Shown: positions 27,100-34,559 of the stretch, in pieces | Position numbering within the stretch: the first letter of the stretch is position 1 | Layout: every line of letters begins with the position of its first letter | Assembly: GCA_913064945.1 (NCBI GenBank) | Contig: CAJYAN010000010.1 | Location: 62,001-126,000, forward strand | DNA: 64,000 nt | Reading direction: 5' to 3' | DNA from: an uncultured Gammaproteobacteria bacterium | GTDB lineage: Bacteria; Pseudomonadota; Gammaproteobacteria; UBA6429; Thiohalophilaceae | The notes under the pieces: model-generated | Databases searched by the model: none | Seen by the model: the letters and a program-made list of their open reading frames with translations, nothing else | What the model was told of the DNA's origin: nothing | Made by a program: the position numbers and the translations under genes

Positions 27100-28518
27100 A
27101 TGGATAGGGATAAGATTCTGCAAAAATCATCATTTGAAATTCAAAATGGCGTGAATGTTTTAAAAATGAAAGGCACGCCCTTTGAGATGGGTTATCAGCA
27201 TGGTTATTTGCTTGCAGATAAAATTAGCGTAATGATTAACACAACACTTCAGGCAACCGTCGCCTATATTTCTCTGGCCACGGGCAATGACCTGGCTACC
27301 TCAGAGGAATGGTTCTGGCTTGGACAGCAGGCGGCCGAGCCATTTATCCCCGAAGAATTCAGAGAAGAAATGCAGGGAATTACTGCCGGATGTAATGATG
27401 CTGGTGTTTCAGTCACATTGCCGCAGATATATCTTTGGAATACTAATTACGATCAATGGTGCATCTATGCTCATCCACATTATTGGCATCCCAAAGAAGG
27501 CGTTGGACATAGACCGTTGGCGAGAATTCTTCAGGGCGCAGGCGGGTGTAGCAGTTTTAGCGCCTGGGATGATGCCGCCGGTGGTGATGGAAAATTAATC
27601 TTCTGCAAGGATGAAGACAATTTTAATATGCCCGGTCAACTGGAAAACCGCACTATGTTTGTTGCCGACCCGGATGATGGCTATGGACATATGTTTTTGT
27701 CGTATCCGGGGATGATTGGTCTGGATGGTGGATTTAACGCTGCCGGTTTCGAAATGATGACGCAACTGAACAGCATGAAGGATGAGACAATGGAAGGTTG
27801 TGGCATCGGCATTTTCACACGTCTGCTCCTCACTCATGCCAAAACCGTGCCTGAGGCGATTGGTATATTTAATCACAATCCACGTTGTGCCGGTATTGCC
27901 TATCATGTTGCCGATGCTTTCAACAAAAAAGCTGCTGTTGTCGAAACCTCTGCTACCAAAGTTTGTGTTCGTTATCCCGTCGCAGGACAGTGCACCATCT
28001 GGCAGGCCAATAATTCTAACTGTTACCCTGGCTGGATGGGATACGAAGGCTATAACATGGTTAATGACCAGGCGCCGGTTAATGAATTGACTGATGTTTC
28101 AACGATTGATGCCTGGCAAGCCAGTATCCGGGACCCGAATAACCAGTATGTACAGGCGCCGAGTCGGGTCGAGCGTTACAGGCAGCTTATCGAGGCTAAT
28201 TATGGCAACATCTCGGTGCAGACGGCCATAACAATGATGAGTGACCGCTATGATCCATATACCGAGAAGACACGTGGAAAGTGGGAGCCATCGGTGTCGA
28301 ATAATATACTTTGTACTATCTGTGCTTTATACCCCGATGATACCTTTACCGCCATGCCCCCGCTCGGCGAATTCAGCGCTCATATTGCCAATATGTGGAG
28401 CATGATTGCTTATCCGGAAACGGGAGATTTTTGGCTGGCGATTACGGACTTCCCGGCGGAATATGGTGGTTATGTGCAGTTCAATCTAAAAGAATTATTA
28501 AATGTACGTTTGCAGTGA
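27100..28518 (+). CDS. C45-type Ntn acyltransferase/hydrolase
   Basis: A 472-residue protein of the autoproteolytic acyltransferase (peptidase C45 / phospholipase B-like) group. The N-terminal motif KGTPFEMGYQHGYLLADKI is characteristic, and Cys150 in QGAGGCSSFSAWDDA is the likely self-cleavage site and N-terminal nucleophile. Related enzymes cleave or form amide bonds (acyl-CoA:penicillin acyltransferase, acid ceramidase-like hydrolases). No signal peptide is seen, so it appears cytoplasmic. A strong AAGGAGG precedes the ATG. It stands alone between two gene-free stretches; the substrate is unknown. Confidence 0.78.
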   Translation: MDRDKILQKSSFEIQNGVNVLKMKGTPFEMGYQHGYLLADKISVMINTTLQATVAYISLATGNDLATSEEWFWLGQQAAEPFIPEEFREEMQGITAGCNDAGVSVTLPQIYLWNTNYDQWCIYAHPHYWHPKEGVGHRPLARILQGAGGCSSFSAWDDAAGGDGKLIFCKDEDNFNMPGQLENRTMFVADPDDGYGHMFLSYPGMIGLDGGFNAAGFEMMTQLNSMKDETMEGCGIGIFTRLLLTHAKTVPEAIGIFNHNPRCAGIAYHVADAFNKKAAVVETSATKVCVRYPVAGQCTIWQANNSNCYPGWMGYEGYNMVNDQAPVNELTDVSTIDAWQASIRDPNNQYVQAPSRVERYRQLIEANYGNISVQTAITMMSDRYDPYTEKTRGKWEPSVSNNILCTICALYPDDTFTAMPPLGEFSAHIANMWSMIAYPETGDFWLAITDFPAEYGGYVQFNLKELLNVRLQ

Positions 28519-28937
28519 ATCTGCAATGATGTACTCAAAGCAAGTTCAAAAACAGGAAAAATAAGGGGACTGGTGTCTGGGTGATCTCCGTACAAAAATC
28601 ATCTAAACAGGTATTAGGCTACTTTTTTATCACCGCTCAGGAAAAATTTAACTTCGCGGTCACAACTCTGCGGATATCCTCACATGGAGGTAAAGTGGGT
28701 GCGCGAGGTGGCCATATCATTAGGCGTAGTTCTTTGTATGTTCGTTCAGGCTCGGGGCTAAATGCAAGTCAAGACGTTCTGCAACAGTCGTGGAAGCATA
28801 TGGTCCCTGGTGCATGATGCTAAAATCACAAAATACAATTGTCACAGGGACTGGGATCCTGATTCATCCTACGTGTCTATAATAAAGTGACTACTGATCA
28901 GGGAGGTGCTACCTGATGTGCAATCATCGATGGACTC
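28519..28937. other. Gene-free stretch before the 2-hydroxyacid dehydrogenase
   Basis: Short open frames here have no coding character; the segment may contain decayed coding sequence. A perfect TATAAT at 28878-28883 could be a -10 element for the downstream gene, but no good -35 is found at 16-18 bases. GGGAGG at 28901-28906 serves the short frame at 28916. Confidence 0.4.
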
Positions 28938-28951
28938 ATGTTCGGACGTAG
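28916..28951 (+). CDS. Possible 11-codon leader overlapping the next gene
   Basis: MCNHRWTHVRT is encoded from an ATG nine bases after the strong GGGAGG at 28901-28906. Its stop (28949-28951) lies just inside the 2-hydroxyacid dehydrogenase gene, whose own ATG at 28938 has no ribosome-binding site. Termination and restart could couple the two. Confidence 0.35.
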   Translation: MCNHRWTHVRT

Positions 28952-30104
28952 ACTTTACACAGGCAAGGCATTGCATCGCGCACTCAGCATTGATGAGTTG
29001 CGGGGTATTGCGCGGCGCGCAGTACCCAACTTTGCCTTTGAGTATGTCGAGGGTGGCGCCGAGGATGAGCGCGCCCTGCACTGGAATCGGGAGGCGCTGG
29101 ACGCCATTCGCCTGATCCCCAACACACTTGTTGATACCAGCAAGCGTCATCAGCGGATTACACTGTTCGGTGAGGAATCCAGCTCACCACTTATCATTGG
29201 CCCGACCGGTCTTAATGGCATGCTGCGTTATCACGGTGATGCTGCAATTGCCCGCGCCGCGGCCAAGGCCGGTATCCCCTTTACCCTGAGTACGGTGTCT
29301 AACATGCGCCTGGAAGACGTGGCCGAGAATGCCGGTGGTCGCCAATGGATGCAGCTTTATGTCCTCAAAGACCGCGCCGCATCGCGCGATATTGTTAGCC
29401 GCGCCGAACGTGCCGGTTACGAGGCGCTGGTGGTCACCACGGATGCCAATGTCTTTGGCTATCGCGAATGGGATCGACGGAATTACCGCGCCCCCGGCAA
29501 ACTTACCTTACGCAGTATGATCGACGTGGCACGGCACCCACGCTGGATGCTTGATGTACTCAGTCATGGCGTACCCTGGTTCGATAACATCGTCGACTTC
29601 CTGCCGCCGGAGGCAAAGAGCGCCCGTACCGGGGTGGCCTACTTCCATAAGCTGTTCACGCCGGATATTTCCTGGGACGATATCGCCTGGTTGCGCGAGG
29701 CCTGGCCGCGCAAATTGTTGATCAAAGGTGTCATGAACGTCAGCGATGCACAGCGCGCCGCCGCCGCTGGTTGTGACGGCATTATTCTAACCAACCACGG
29801 TGGCCGTCAGCTTGATGTCTGTGTCGCGCCAATCGAGGTCTTGCCCGGAATCAAACACGTCGTTGGTAATCGCATGACCATTATTGTCGATAGTGGTTTT
29901 CGCCGTGGTAGTGACGTGGTCAAGGCTATGGCCCTCGGTGCAGATGCCGTCATGATTGGTCGGGCTGTACTTTACGGGCTGGCCGCCGGTGGCGAGGCCG
30001 GTGTCAGCCGTGCCATTGAAATACTTACGGATGAAATCGACCGTAGCCTCGGCCAGTTAGGCTGTCGAACCCTGGTCGAGGTCCAGCCGGGAATGATTAG
30101 GTAG
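28938..30104 (+). CDS. FMN-dependent L-2-hydroxyacid dehydrogenase/oxidase (LldD family)
   Basis: A 388-residue enzyme of the lactate dehydrogenase/glycolate oxidase/mandelate dehydrogenase family, oxidising (S)-2-hydroxy acids to 2-oxo acids. Visible landmarks are FEYVEGGAEDE, the FMN-phosphate region, WMQLYVLKDR, VTTDANVFGYREWDRRN, the Lys in LLIKGVM, the catalytic His in TNHGGRQLD and the closing DSGFRRGSDVVKAMALGADAVMIGRA. The exact substrate is not readable. An upstream in-frame stop forces a start at or after 28938. Context includes a TetR-TusA operon downstream on the opposite strand. It fits with a 2-oxoacid-type TRAP binding protein elsewhere in the window. Confidence 0.92.
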   Translation: MFGRRLYTGKALHRALSIDELRGIARRAVPNFAFEYVEGGAEDERALHWNREALDAIRLIPNTLVDTSKRHQRITLFGEESSSPLIIGPTGLNGMLRYHGDAAIARAAAKAGIPFTLSTVSNMRLEDVAENAGGRQWMQLYVLKDRAASRDIVSRAERAGYEALVVTTDANVFGYREWDRRNYRAPGKLTLRSMIDVARHPRWMLDVLSHGVPWFDNIVDFLPPEAKSARTGVAYFHKLFTPDISWDDIAWLREAWPRKLLIKGVMNVSDAQRAAAAGCDGIILTNHGGRQLDVCVAPIEVLPGIKHVVGNRMTIIVDSGFRRGSDVVKAMALGADAVMIGRAVLYGLAAGGEAGVSRAIEILTDEIDRSLGQLGCRTLVEVQPGMIR

Positions 30105-30223
30105 TCATTGTTTGTTTTGAGTGAACCCAAGTATAAGTAGGTTAGTGCAGGCTTCAGAGACGCTATCGATGGCAGAGGTCGACGAAATAGAGGCGCAGCT
30201 ATATCGCCATAGTAAAGAATTAA

Positions 30224-30829
30224 TCAGGTCTCGACTCCTACTGCCTTTACAAACATTGTTACCAGCTCATCGGTCATACTACTCAAGGGCATGTCCTTAT
30301 AGCGATAATTCACTGTAATATACTTAGTGTATAGAATTTCCCGCAACATGCCCTGAAACAGTAGCCCAGCCAACTGAGGGTTACAGCGAACGATTTTTTG
30401 ATCGGTGTTTAACTCATTAAGACTGTACTCAATGTAATCAGTAATGGCGCGCCAGCGACGCTCAAAGAAGGCGGTGGCAGTTTGTGAATCCTCCATGGCG
30501 CTCATCAGTTCCATGCGCAGGAAGTCGGGGTCTTTGGCGATGTTTTCGACGTAGAGATGGGTCATGCGCTTGAGCACGCTGACAAAGTCGGTTGGCTCGG
30601 TAAGGATGGCCTCGATATAACTTTCCCGCTTGGCAGAGTTTTCGGCCAGGACATGTTCGTACAGGGCTTCCTTTGACGGGAAGTGCTGATACAGAATGGC
30701 CGGGCTGACGCCCAGCCGTTTTGCGATCTCATCCACCGAAACGCCGTGATAGCCTTTATCGGCGAACAGGACCTTGGCGACGGCGAGTATTGAGGCCTTG
30801 CGCTCGGTGGCCTTGAGGCGTTTTGCCAT
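30224..30829 (-). CDS. TetR-family transcriptional regulator
   Basis: A 201-residue repressor with an N-terminal helix-turn-helix (ILAVAKVLFADKGYHGVSVDEIAKRLGVSPAILYQHFPSKEALYEHV) and a ligand-binding C-terminal domain. It lies 13 bases after the tusA-like gene on the same strand, so both are probably in one operon. An operator-like palindrome lies upstream of the pair (31095-31112). The 3' end is about 120 bases from the convergent 2-hydroxyacid dehydrogenase gene. The effector is unknown. Confidence 0.9.
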   Translation of the reverse strand: MAKRLKATERKASILAVAKVLFADKGYHGVSVDEIAKRLGVSPAILYQHFPSKEALYEHVLAENSAKRESYIEAILTEPTDFVSVLKRMTHLYVENIAKDPDFLRMELMSAMEDSQTATAFFERRWRAITDYIEYSLNELNTDQKIVRCNPQLAGLLFQGMLREILYTKYITVNYRYKDMPLSSMTDELVTMFVKAVGVET

Positions 30830-30842
30830 TTAGAGCGGTCGT

Positions 30843-31073
30843 CTAGCTCTTGCGAATATCAAAGATAAAGGCGCCGTCGGCCTCGGTTGAGCTTAGTAGC
30901 GCGTTACCGGTCTGCTTACAGAAAGCCTCAAAGTCCTTTACCGAACCCGGATCGGTCGCCGTGATTCGCAGGACCTGGCCGCTAGCTAAGCTACCAATGC
31001 TCTTTTTGGCGCGGAGTATGGGGAGTGGGCAATTCAGGCCGCGGGCATCGAGTTCCTGGCTTATCTCGCTCAT
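30843..31073 (-). CDS. TusA-family sulfurtransferase
   Basis: A 76-residue protein with the TusA/SirA signature LDARGLNCPLPILRAKKSI; Cys15 of the CPxP motif is the sulfur-carrying residue. TusA proteins pass persulfide sulfur for tRNA thiolation, molybdenum-cofactor synthesis or sulfur oxidation. The neighbour is a TetR regulator in the same operon rather than rhd, dsrE or heterodisulfide-reductase-like genes, so this may be a regulated, special-purpose TusA. Confidence 0.9.
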   Translation of the reverse strand: MSEISQELDARGLNCPLPILRAKKSIGSLASGQVLRITATDPGSVKDFEAFCKQTGNALLSSTEADGAFIFDIRKS

Positions 31074-31094
31074 GGTGGACCTCCTAAATAAGTT

Positions 31095-31112
31095 AGTGAA
31101 CGTTTGTTTACT
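31095..31112. promoter_or_regulatory. TetR operator-like palindrome
   Basis: AGTGAAC (31095-31101) and GTTTACT (31106-31112) form an inverted repeat with one mismatch around four bases, 22 bases upstream of the tusA-like start. Size and form suit a TetR dimer regulating its own operon; the divergent MarR gene might also be affected. Confidence 0.5.
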
Positions 31113-31186
31113 TTAGCAGGCATCGACTGGAAGTCAATGTGAAGGTCGCGTGACTGCCTGCGGCAAGAGACATATGATGATTATAG

Positions 31187-31198
31187 TTGTATATACAA
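31187..31198. promoter_or_regulatory. MarR operator-like palindrome, copy 1
   Basis: TTGTATATACAA is a perfect 12-base palindrome 24 bases upstream of the chosen start of the marR-type gene. An identical copy occurs at 31661-31672 before the tautomerase gene. Confidence 0.6.
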
Positions 31199-31221
31199 TT
31201 GTTAAGCGCTATATTGCTGCC

Positions 31222-31644
31222 ATGTTTGAAAATTGTCTCTATTTTAATAGTAATGCCCTAGCCCGTACGGTGAGCCGGATCTGGACCGAGGCCTATCGCC
31301 CGTTCGACCTGTCGCCACCGCATGCCTTTTTGCTACGTTTGGTGCTGGCCAGACCGGGCTTGATGCCGCGAGAACTGGCCAATGAGCTGAGCCTGTCACG
31401 CTCAACAGTGACTCGTTTTCTGGATAGCCTGGAGGCACGCGGCCTGCTACGGCGCAAGGCCACGTCCGAGGATGGTCGTGAGGTACAGGTGTATCCCACC
31501 AGGGCAGCGCTGGTGATCCAGGCACCTCTGGATCAGACAGGGCAAAACCTGAGCAAGGAAATGGCCAGGATTATTGGTCAGGATGACCTTCGTCAGGTCG
31601 TGGGCAGGCTGAGGAATTTGCAGGCAAGGTTAGAGCGCGAGTAA
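31222..31644 (+). CDS. MarR-family transcriptional regulator
   Basis: A 140-residue winged-helix protein starting MFENCLYFNSNALARTVSRI, with the recognition region PRELANELSLSRSTVTRFLDSLEARGLL and wing RRKATSEDGREVQVYPT. I choose the ATG at 31222; an upstream in-frame start at 31150 would place the operator-like palindrome inside the gene. The Cys near the N-terminus (FENC) is a candidate redox sensor as in OhrR-type regulators (inference). The tautomerase gene follows on the same strand behind a second copy of the palindrome. Confidence 0.88.
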   Translation: MFENCLYFNSNALARTVSRIWTEAYRPFDLSPPHAFLLRLVLARPGLMPRELANELSLSRSTVTRFLDSLEARGLLRRKATSEDGREVQVYPTRAALVIQAPLDQTGQNLSKEMARIIGQDDLRQVVGRLRNLQARLERE

Positions 31645-31660
31645 TTATTTATCTATTTAA

Positions 31661-31672
31661 TTGTATATACAA
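31661..31672. promoter_or_regulatory. MarR operator-like palindrome, copy 2
   Basis: TTGTATATACAA, identical to copy 1 at 31187-31198, lies 37 bases upstream of the tautomerase start. The MarR protein probably controls both genes. Confidence 0.6.
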
Positions 31673-31709
31673 CTTTTACGATTTTGAAGTGATTAAAAGG
31701 AGATCAGAA

Positions 31710-32132
31710 ATGCCCTATATCAATCTACGCCTTGGTGGCTCTATAACGACTGAGCAGCGCCAGAAATTGTTTGCCGAAACCACTCTGCTGATGAATCGCG
31801 TCATGCGAAAAAGAAAGCAAGTAACAGTTGTGCATATTCAGCAAGCGGAGGCACAGCAGTGGGCAGTAAATGGTATTGCGTTATCGAACGCCGAACCCAT
31901 GGCGGCCTATGTGGATATAAAGGTCACCGCTGGAACCAATACGACAGAGGAAAAAGCCGCAATGTTGAGTGAAACCATGAAAATGCTTTGCGATATTGTT
32001 GGTCTTATGCAGGAGGCCTGTTACATCGTTATTGATGAAATACCCGCCGACGCCTGGGGATACAATGGGGTATCACAGGCCACCAGAGCGGCGCTAAAAA
32101 AATCCGCCGTGGCAGTGACGGCGGCGGATTAA
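31710..32132 (+). CDS. Tautomerase-superfamily protein
   Basis: A 140-residue protein starting MPYINLRLGGSITTEQRQKL; after removal of Met the N-terminal Pro would be the catalytic base of the 4-oxalocrotonate tautomerase superfamily. It is about twice the size of a single 4-OT subunit, and the second half (AAYVDIKVTAGTNTTEEKAAML..) repeats the beta-alpha unit, as in MIF/CHMI-like members. AAGGAGAT lies at ideal spacing before the ATG at 31710. It is probably controlled by the upstream MarR through the palindrome at 31661. Substrate unknown. Confidence 0.82.
   Translation: MPYINLRLGGSITTEQRQKLFAETTLLMNRVMRKRKQVTVVHIQQAEAQQWAVNGIALSNAEPMAAYVDIKVTAGTNTTEEKAAMLSETMKMLCDIVGLMQEACYIVIDEIPADAWGYNGVSQATRAALKKSAVAVTAAD
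32096..32130 (-). terminator. Minus-strand intrinsic terminator inside the end of the tautomerase gene
   Basis: AATCCGCCG (32101-32109) and CGGCGGATT (32122-32130) form a perfect stem; seven A residues at 32096-32102 give a T-run when read on the minus strand. It would stop minus-strand transcripts that run on from the MFS gene at 32628-33848. Confidence 0.45.
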
Positions 32133-32248
32133 AATGCAGCTGAGAATCATTTTAAGGGATAAAATGTTTTGTTGTGTAGGGAAACAGTGGTAGATATGAA
32201 AACTGATTTTAATAATCAGTAATACATATCGGTCGGAGGAAACCAAAA

Positions 32249-32542
32249 ATGACCATCGTAAAAGCGACAGATTCGGAAATTCAGGATTTTGTTGGTACTT
32301 ATAGTGACTGGTCCATTGTCGACGACAAACTCCATCGTGAGTATGTCTTTAAAAACTTTGTCGAAGCCTTTGGATTTATGACGCAGGTTGCGCTCATTGC
32401 TGAATCGGCAAATCATCATCCTGAGTGGTTTAACGTATACAAAAAAATCATTGTTGATTTGACGACACATGAAGCGGGAGGAATTACCAATCAAGATTTT
32501 AGGCTTGCGAAAAACATGGATGATATTGCGACGCTGAAATAG
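32249..32542 (+). CDS. phhB: 4a-hydroxytetrahydrobiopterin dehydratase (pterin dehydratase)
   Basis: A 97-residue protein with the family motif ESANHHPEWFNVYKKIIVDLTTHEAGGITNQDF; the paired His residues and the THEAGG element form the active site. The enzyme recycles the pterin cofactor of aromatic amino acid hydroxylases. No hydroxylase gene is adjacent, which is common, and some homologues serve other roles. CGGAGGAAACC precedes the ATG. It stands between the tautomerase gene and a convergent MFS gene. Confidence 0.92.
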   Translation: MTIVKATDSEIQDFVGTYSDWSIVDDKLHREYVFKNFVEAFGFMTQVALIAESANHHPEWFNVYKKIIVDLTTHEAGGITNQDFRLAKNMDDIATLK

Positions 32543-32627
32543 TGTACGAGTTGTATGTGAGATGTATGACACTATTTCAGATATAGTTTGTATTTCAGTG
32601 TGCGCGGCTAATAAATCTGTAAACGTC

Positions 32628-33848
32628 TCAGGCGCGCAGTCTGGTCGATTCGGTTAACCAGAAAAGAAAACCGAGAAAACCGAAACTGCCACCGGCAATA
32701 GCCACACCGGTCCAGCCAAAGTGGGAGAAGGCTGTCGCGGCAACGGCAGAACCCACTGCCCCACCGATGAAAAAACAGCTCATGTAGGCTGTGGTAAGGC
32801 GGCTGCGTGCCTCGGGTCGAAGTTGATAGATGGCACTCTGATTCAGGATCTGCGTGCCCTGTACGCCAAGGTCGAGCAATATAATGCCGACAATGATGGC
32901 CATAAGGTGGTAGGGCCACAAGCCCATGATGATATAACTGAGAATGACTAGTCCCAGCGCACCACCAGTGCCAATACGGCTATGCCCGTGATCATGGAGA
33001 TGGCCGGCAAATGACGCCATCAGTGCCCCCGCGACACCGAGCAAACCGAACAGGCCAATGACAGAGTCACTATAGTCATAGGGTGAGGGTGATAATAAAA
33101 ACGGTAAACTGGTCCACAACACACTGAAGGCTGCGAAGACAGACATCCCGTAAAAAATACGCTGGCGGAGTATCGGTTCATCGCGCATTAGATGCAGGAT
33201 AGACATCAATAAGGCACCATAAGATTGCCGGGCCTGTGGCGTTTCATCTGGCAGGGCGCGGCGTAGTACGGCGGTCAGTAGTAGCATGAGACCGGCGGCC
33301 ATCCAGAAAACGGCACGCCAGCCAAAGGCGTCGGCGATAAAACCGGATACCACGCGGGCGAGTAGTATGCCCAGTAACAAACCGCTCATGACGCGGCCAA
33401 CAACACGACCCCGGTCGGGGGCGTGGGCGAGGTGTGCGGCGAAAGGAACCAGCACCTGCGCAACGACCGCAGTGGCACCTACAAAGAAGCAGGCGACAAT
33501 AAACGAGACAATATGAGGCGACATCGCCGCCGCGATCAAGGCGAGCACAGCCGCGAGTAAGACTCGTGTCATAAGTAGACGACGCACAAGGATGTCACCT
33601 AGCGGGACCAGTAGCACGAGGCCAACGGCATAACCCAGCTGTGTCACGGTAATAATGGAGCCGGCAACGCCGGTGGAGACGTCAAAGGCATGGGACAGGG
33701 TATGTAGTAGAGGTTGGGCATAGTACAGGTTGGCGACCGAGACACCAGCCGCCACCGCCATTATAAAAACGAGCGGTGAATTGGCCTGTAAGCCATGCCC
33801 AAGCGTTGTTGGTCGTGTCTGGGCAGGCGAGTCGTGTGGTTGTGACAT
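32628..33848 (-). CDS. MFS transporter
   Basis: A 406-residue permease with twelve predicted helices; it starts with a polar tail followed by LVFIMAVAAGVSVANLYYAQPLLHTLSHAF, and shows GYAVGLVLLVPLGDILVRRLLMTRVLL as motif A. The ANLYYAQPLL segment marks a subgroup of putative sugar or drug efflux proteins. Substrate unknown. It is transcribed toward phhB and away from the PepSY gene. Confidence 0.88.
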   Translation of the reverse strand: MSQPHDSPAQTRPTTLGHGLQANSPLVFIMAVAAGVSVANLYYAQPLLHTLSHAFDVSTGVAGSIITVTQLGYAVGLVLLVPLGDILVRRLLMTRVLLAAVLALIAAAMSPHIVSFIVACFFVGATAVVAQVLVPFAAHLAHAPDRGRVVGRVMSGLLLGILLARVVSGFIADAFGWRAVFWMAAGLMLLLTAVLRRALPDETPQARQSYGALLMSILHLMRDEPILRQRIFYGMSVFAAFSVLWTSLPFLLSPSPYDYSDSVIGLFGLLGVAGALMASFAGHLHDHGHSRIGTGGALGLVILSYIIMGLWPYHLMAIIVGIILLDLGVQGTQILNQSAIYQLRPEARSRLTTAYMSCFFIGGAVGSAVAATAFSHFGWTGVAIAGGSFGFLGFLFWLTESTRLRA

Positions 33849-34052
33849 TTGCAGACCTTTTAGTGGTCGAATATGGATTTTTGGCGGCCATTATTGAGGA
33901 TGTAGAGTGCCTTCACAATATGGATAGGGCATGTGCAACGAATTACCGGCGGTAGACGGTCCCGGGGACTGTAAGTAGCAAAGCGAGATTGAATTGTCTC
34001 AATAACCACAAAAATAGCCTGATTATTAAACCTCAAGGCATAAATTTACGCT

Positions 34053-34071
34053 GCTAAGTTGTAGCTAAGTT
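34053..34071 (+). promoter_or_regulatory. Tandem direct repeats: probable response-regulator box
   Basis: GCTAAGTT occurs at 34053-34060 and again at 34064-34071, an 11-base period (one helical turn). OmpR/PhoB-type regulators bind such tandem half-sites. The site is 68 bases before the PepSY gene that opens the cluster encoding an OmpR-type regulator. Confidence 0.55.
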
Positions 34072-34138
34072 TTAAGGGCTAATCTCACCACACTGACAGT
34101 TCGTCAGGTATTTGATGTTTTGAAATGGAGATTGGTCA

Positions 34139-34477
34139 ATGAATAAAAGACAAAAGCAGTTAAGCATAATCGCGATCACGATGAGTGTCGTAAGTCTGGT
34201 GAGCGCCGCATCCTTTAGTAATGAAAATAAAAATGATGCCCGCGACGTTGAAGCGGTAAAAGTGTCATTGATTCAGGCAGTACAAAAGGCACAGAGCCGG
34301 GTAAGCGGAAAGACGGTCAGGGCCAGCCTGGAAAAGCAACGGGCACGGCTCCAGTGGGAAGTTGAAATCGTATCGAATCATGGTGTGTATGATGTTCTGG
34401 TGGATGCGAACAGCGGCAGTGTGCTATCGACACAAGTCGATAAACAGGATCGTGAAAAAGAAGACAGTGAAGATTGA
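34139..34477 (+). CDS. Secreted PepSY-domain protein
   Basis: A 112-residue protein with an N-terminal signal or anchor (LSIIAITMSVVSLVSAASF) and one PepSY-type domain: SLIQAVQKAQSRVSGKTVRASLEKQRARLQWEVEIVSNHGVYDVLVDANSGSVL. PepSY domains act outside the cytoplasm as inhibitors or ligand-binding parts. The C-terminus is highly charged (DKQDREKEDSED). It heads a cluster with two membrane proteins and a two-component system, a context in which PepSY proteins often modulate the sensor. GGAGA precedes the ATG. Confidence 0.85.
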   Translation: MNKRQKQLSIIAITMSVVSLVSAASFSNENKNDARDVEAVKVSLIQAVQKAQSRVSGKTVRASLEKQRARLQWEVEIVSNHGVYDVLVDANSGSVLSTQVDKQDREKEDSED

Positions 34478-34516
34478 GCTTGAGGGATCAAAATAAAAAA
34501 TTAACAGCTTCAATAT

Positions 34517-34537
34517 TTTACCCCGGCTTCGACCGGG
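34517..34537 (+). other. Hairpin between the PepSY gene and the membrane-protein pair
   Basis: ACCCCGG and CCGGGT pair around CTTCGA with one bulged C. It lies between two genes of the cluster and may cut the amount of downstream mRNA or stabilise the PepSY message; there is a short T-run after TATG. Confidence 0.35.
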
Positions 34538-34559
34538 TATGTTTTTAGGAGGGCGTCAC

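Noticed and set aside
28581-28817. 78-codon frame before the 2-hydroxyacid dehydrogenase
   Set aside because: No ribosome-binding site, odd composition and no recognisable domain; more likely non-coding or decayed.
30121-30318. 65-codon frame between the dehydrogenase and tetR genes
   Set aside because: Half of it lies antisense within tetR and there is no ribosome-binding site.
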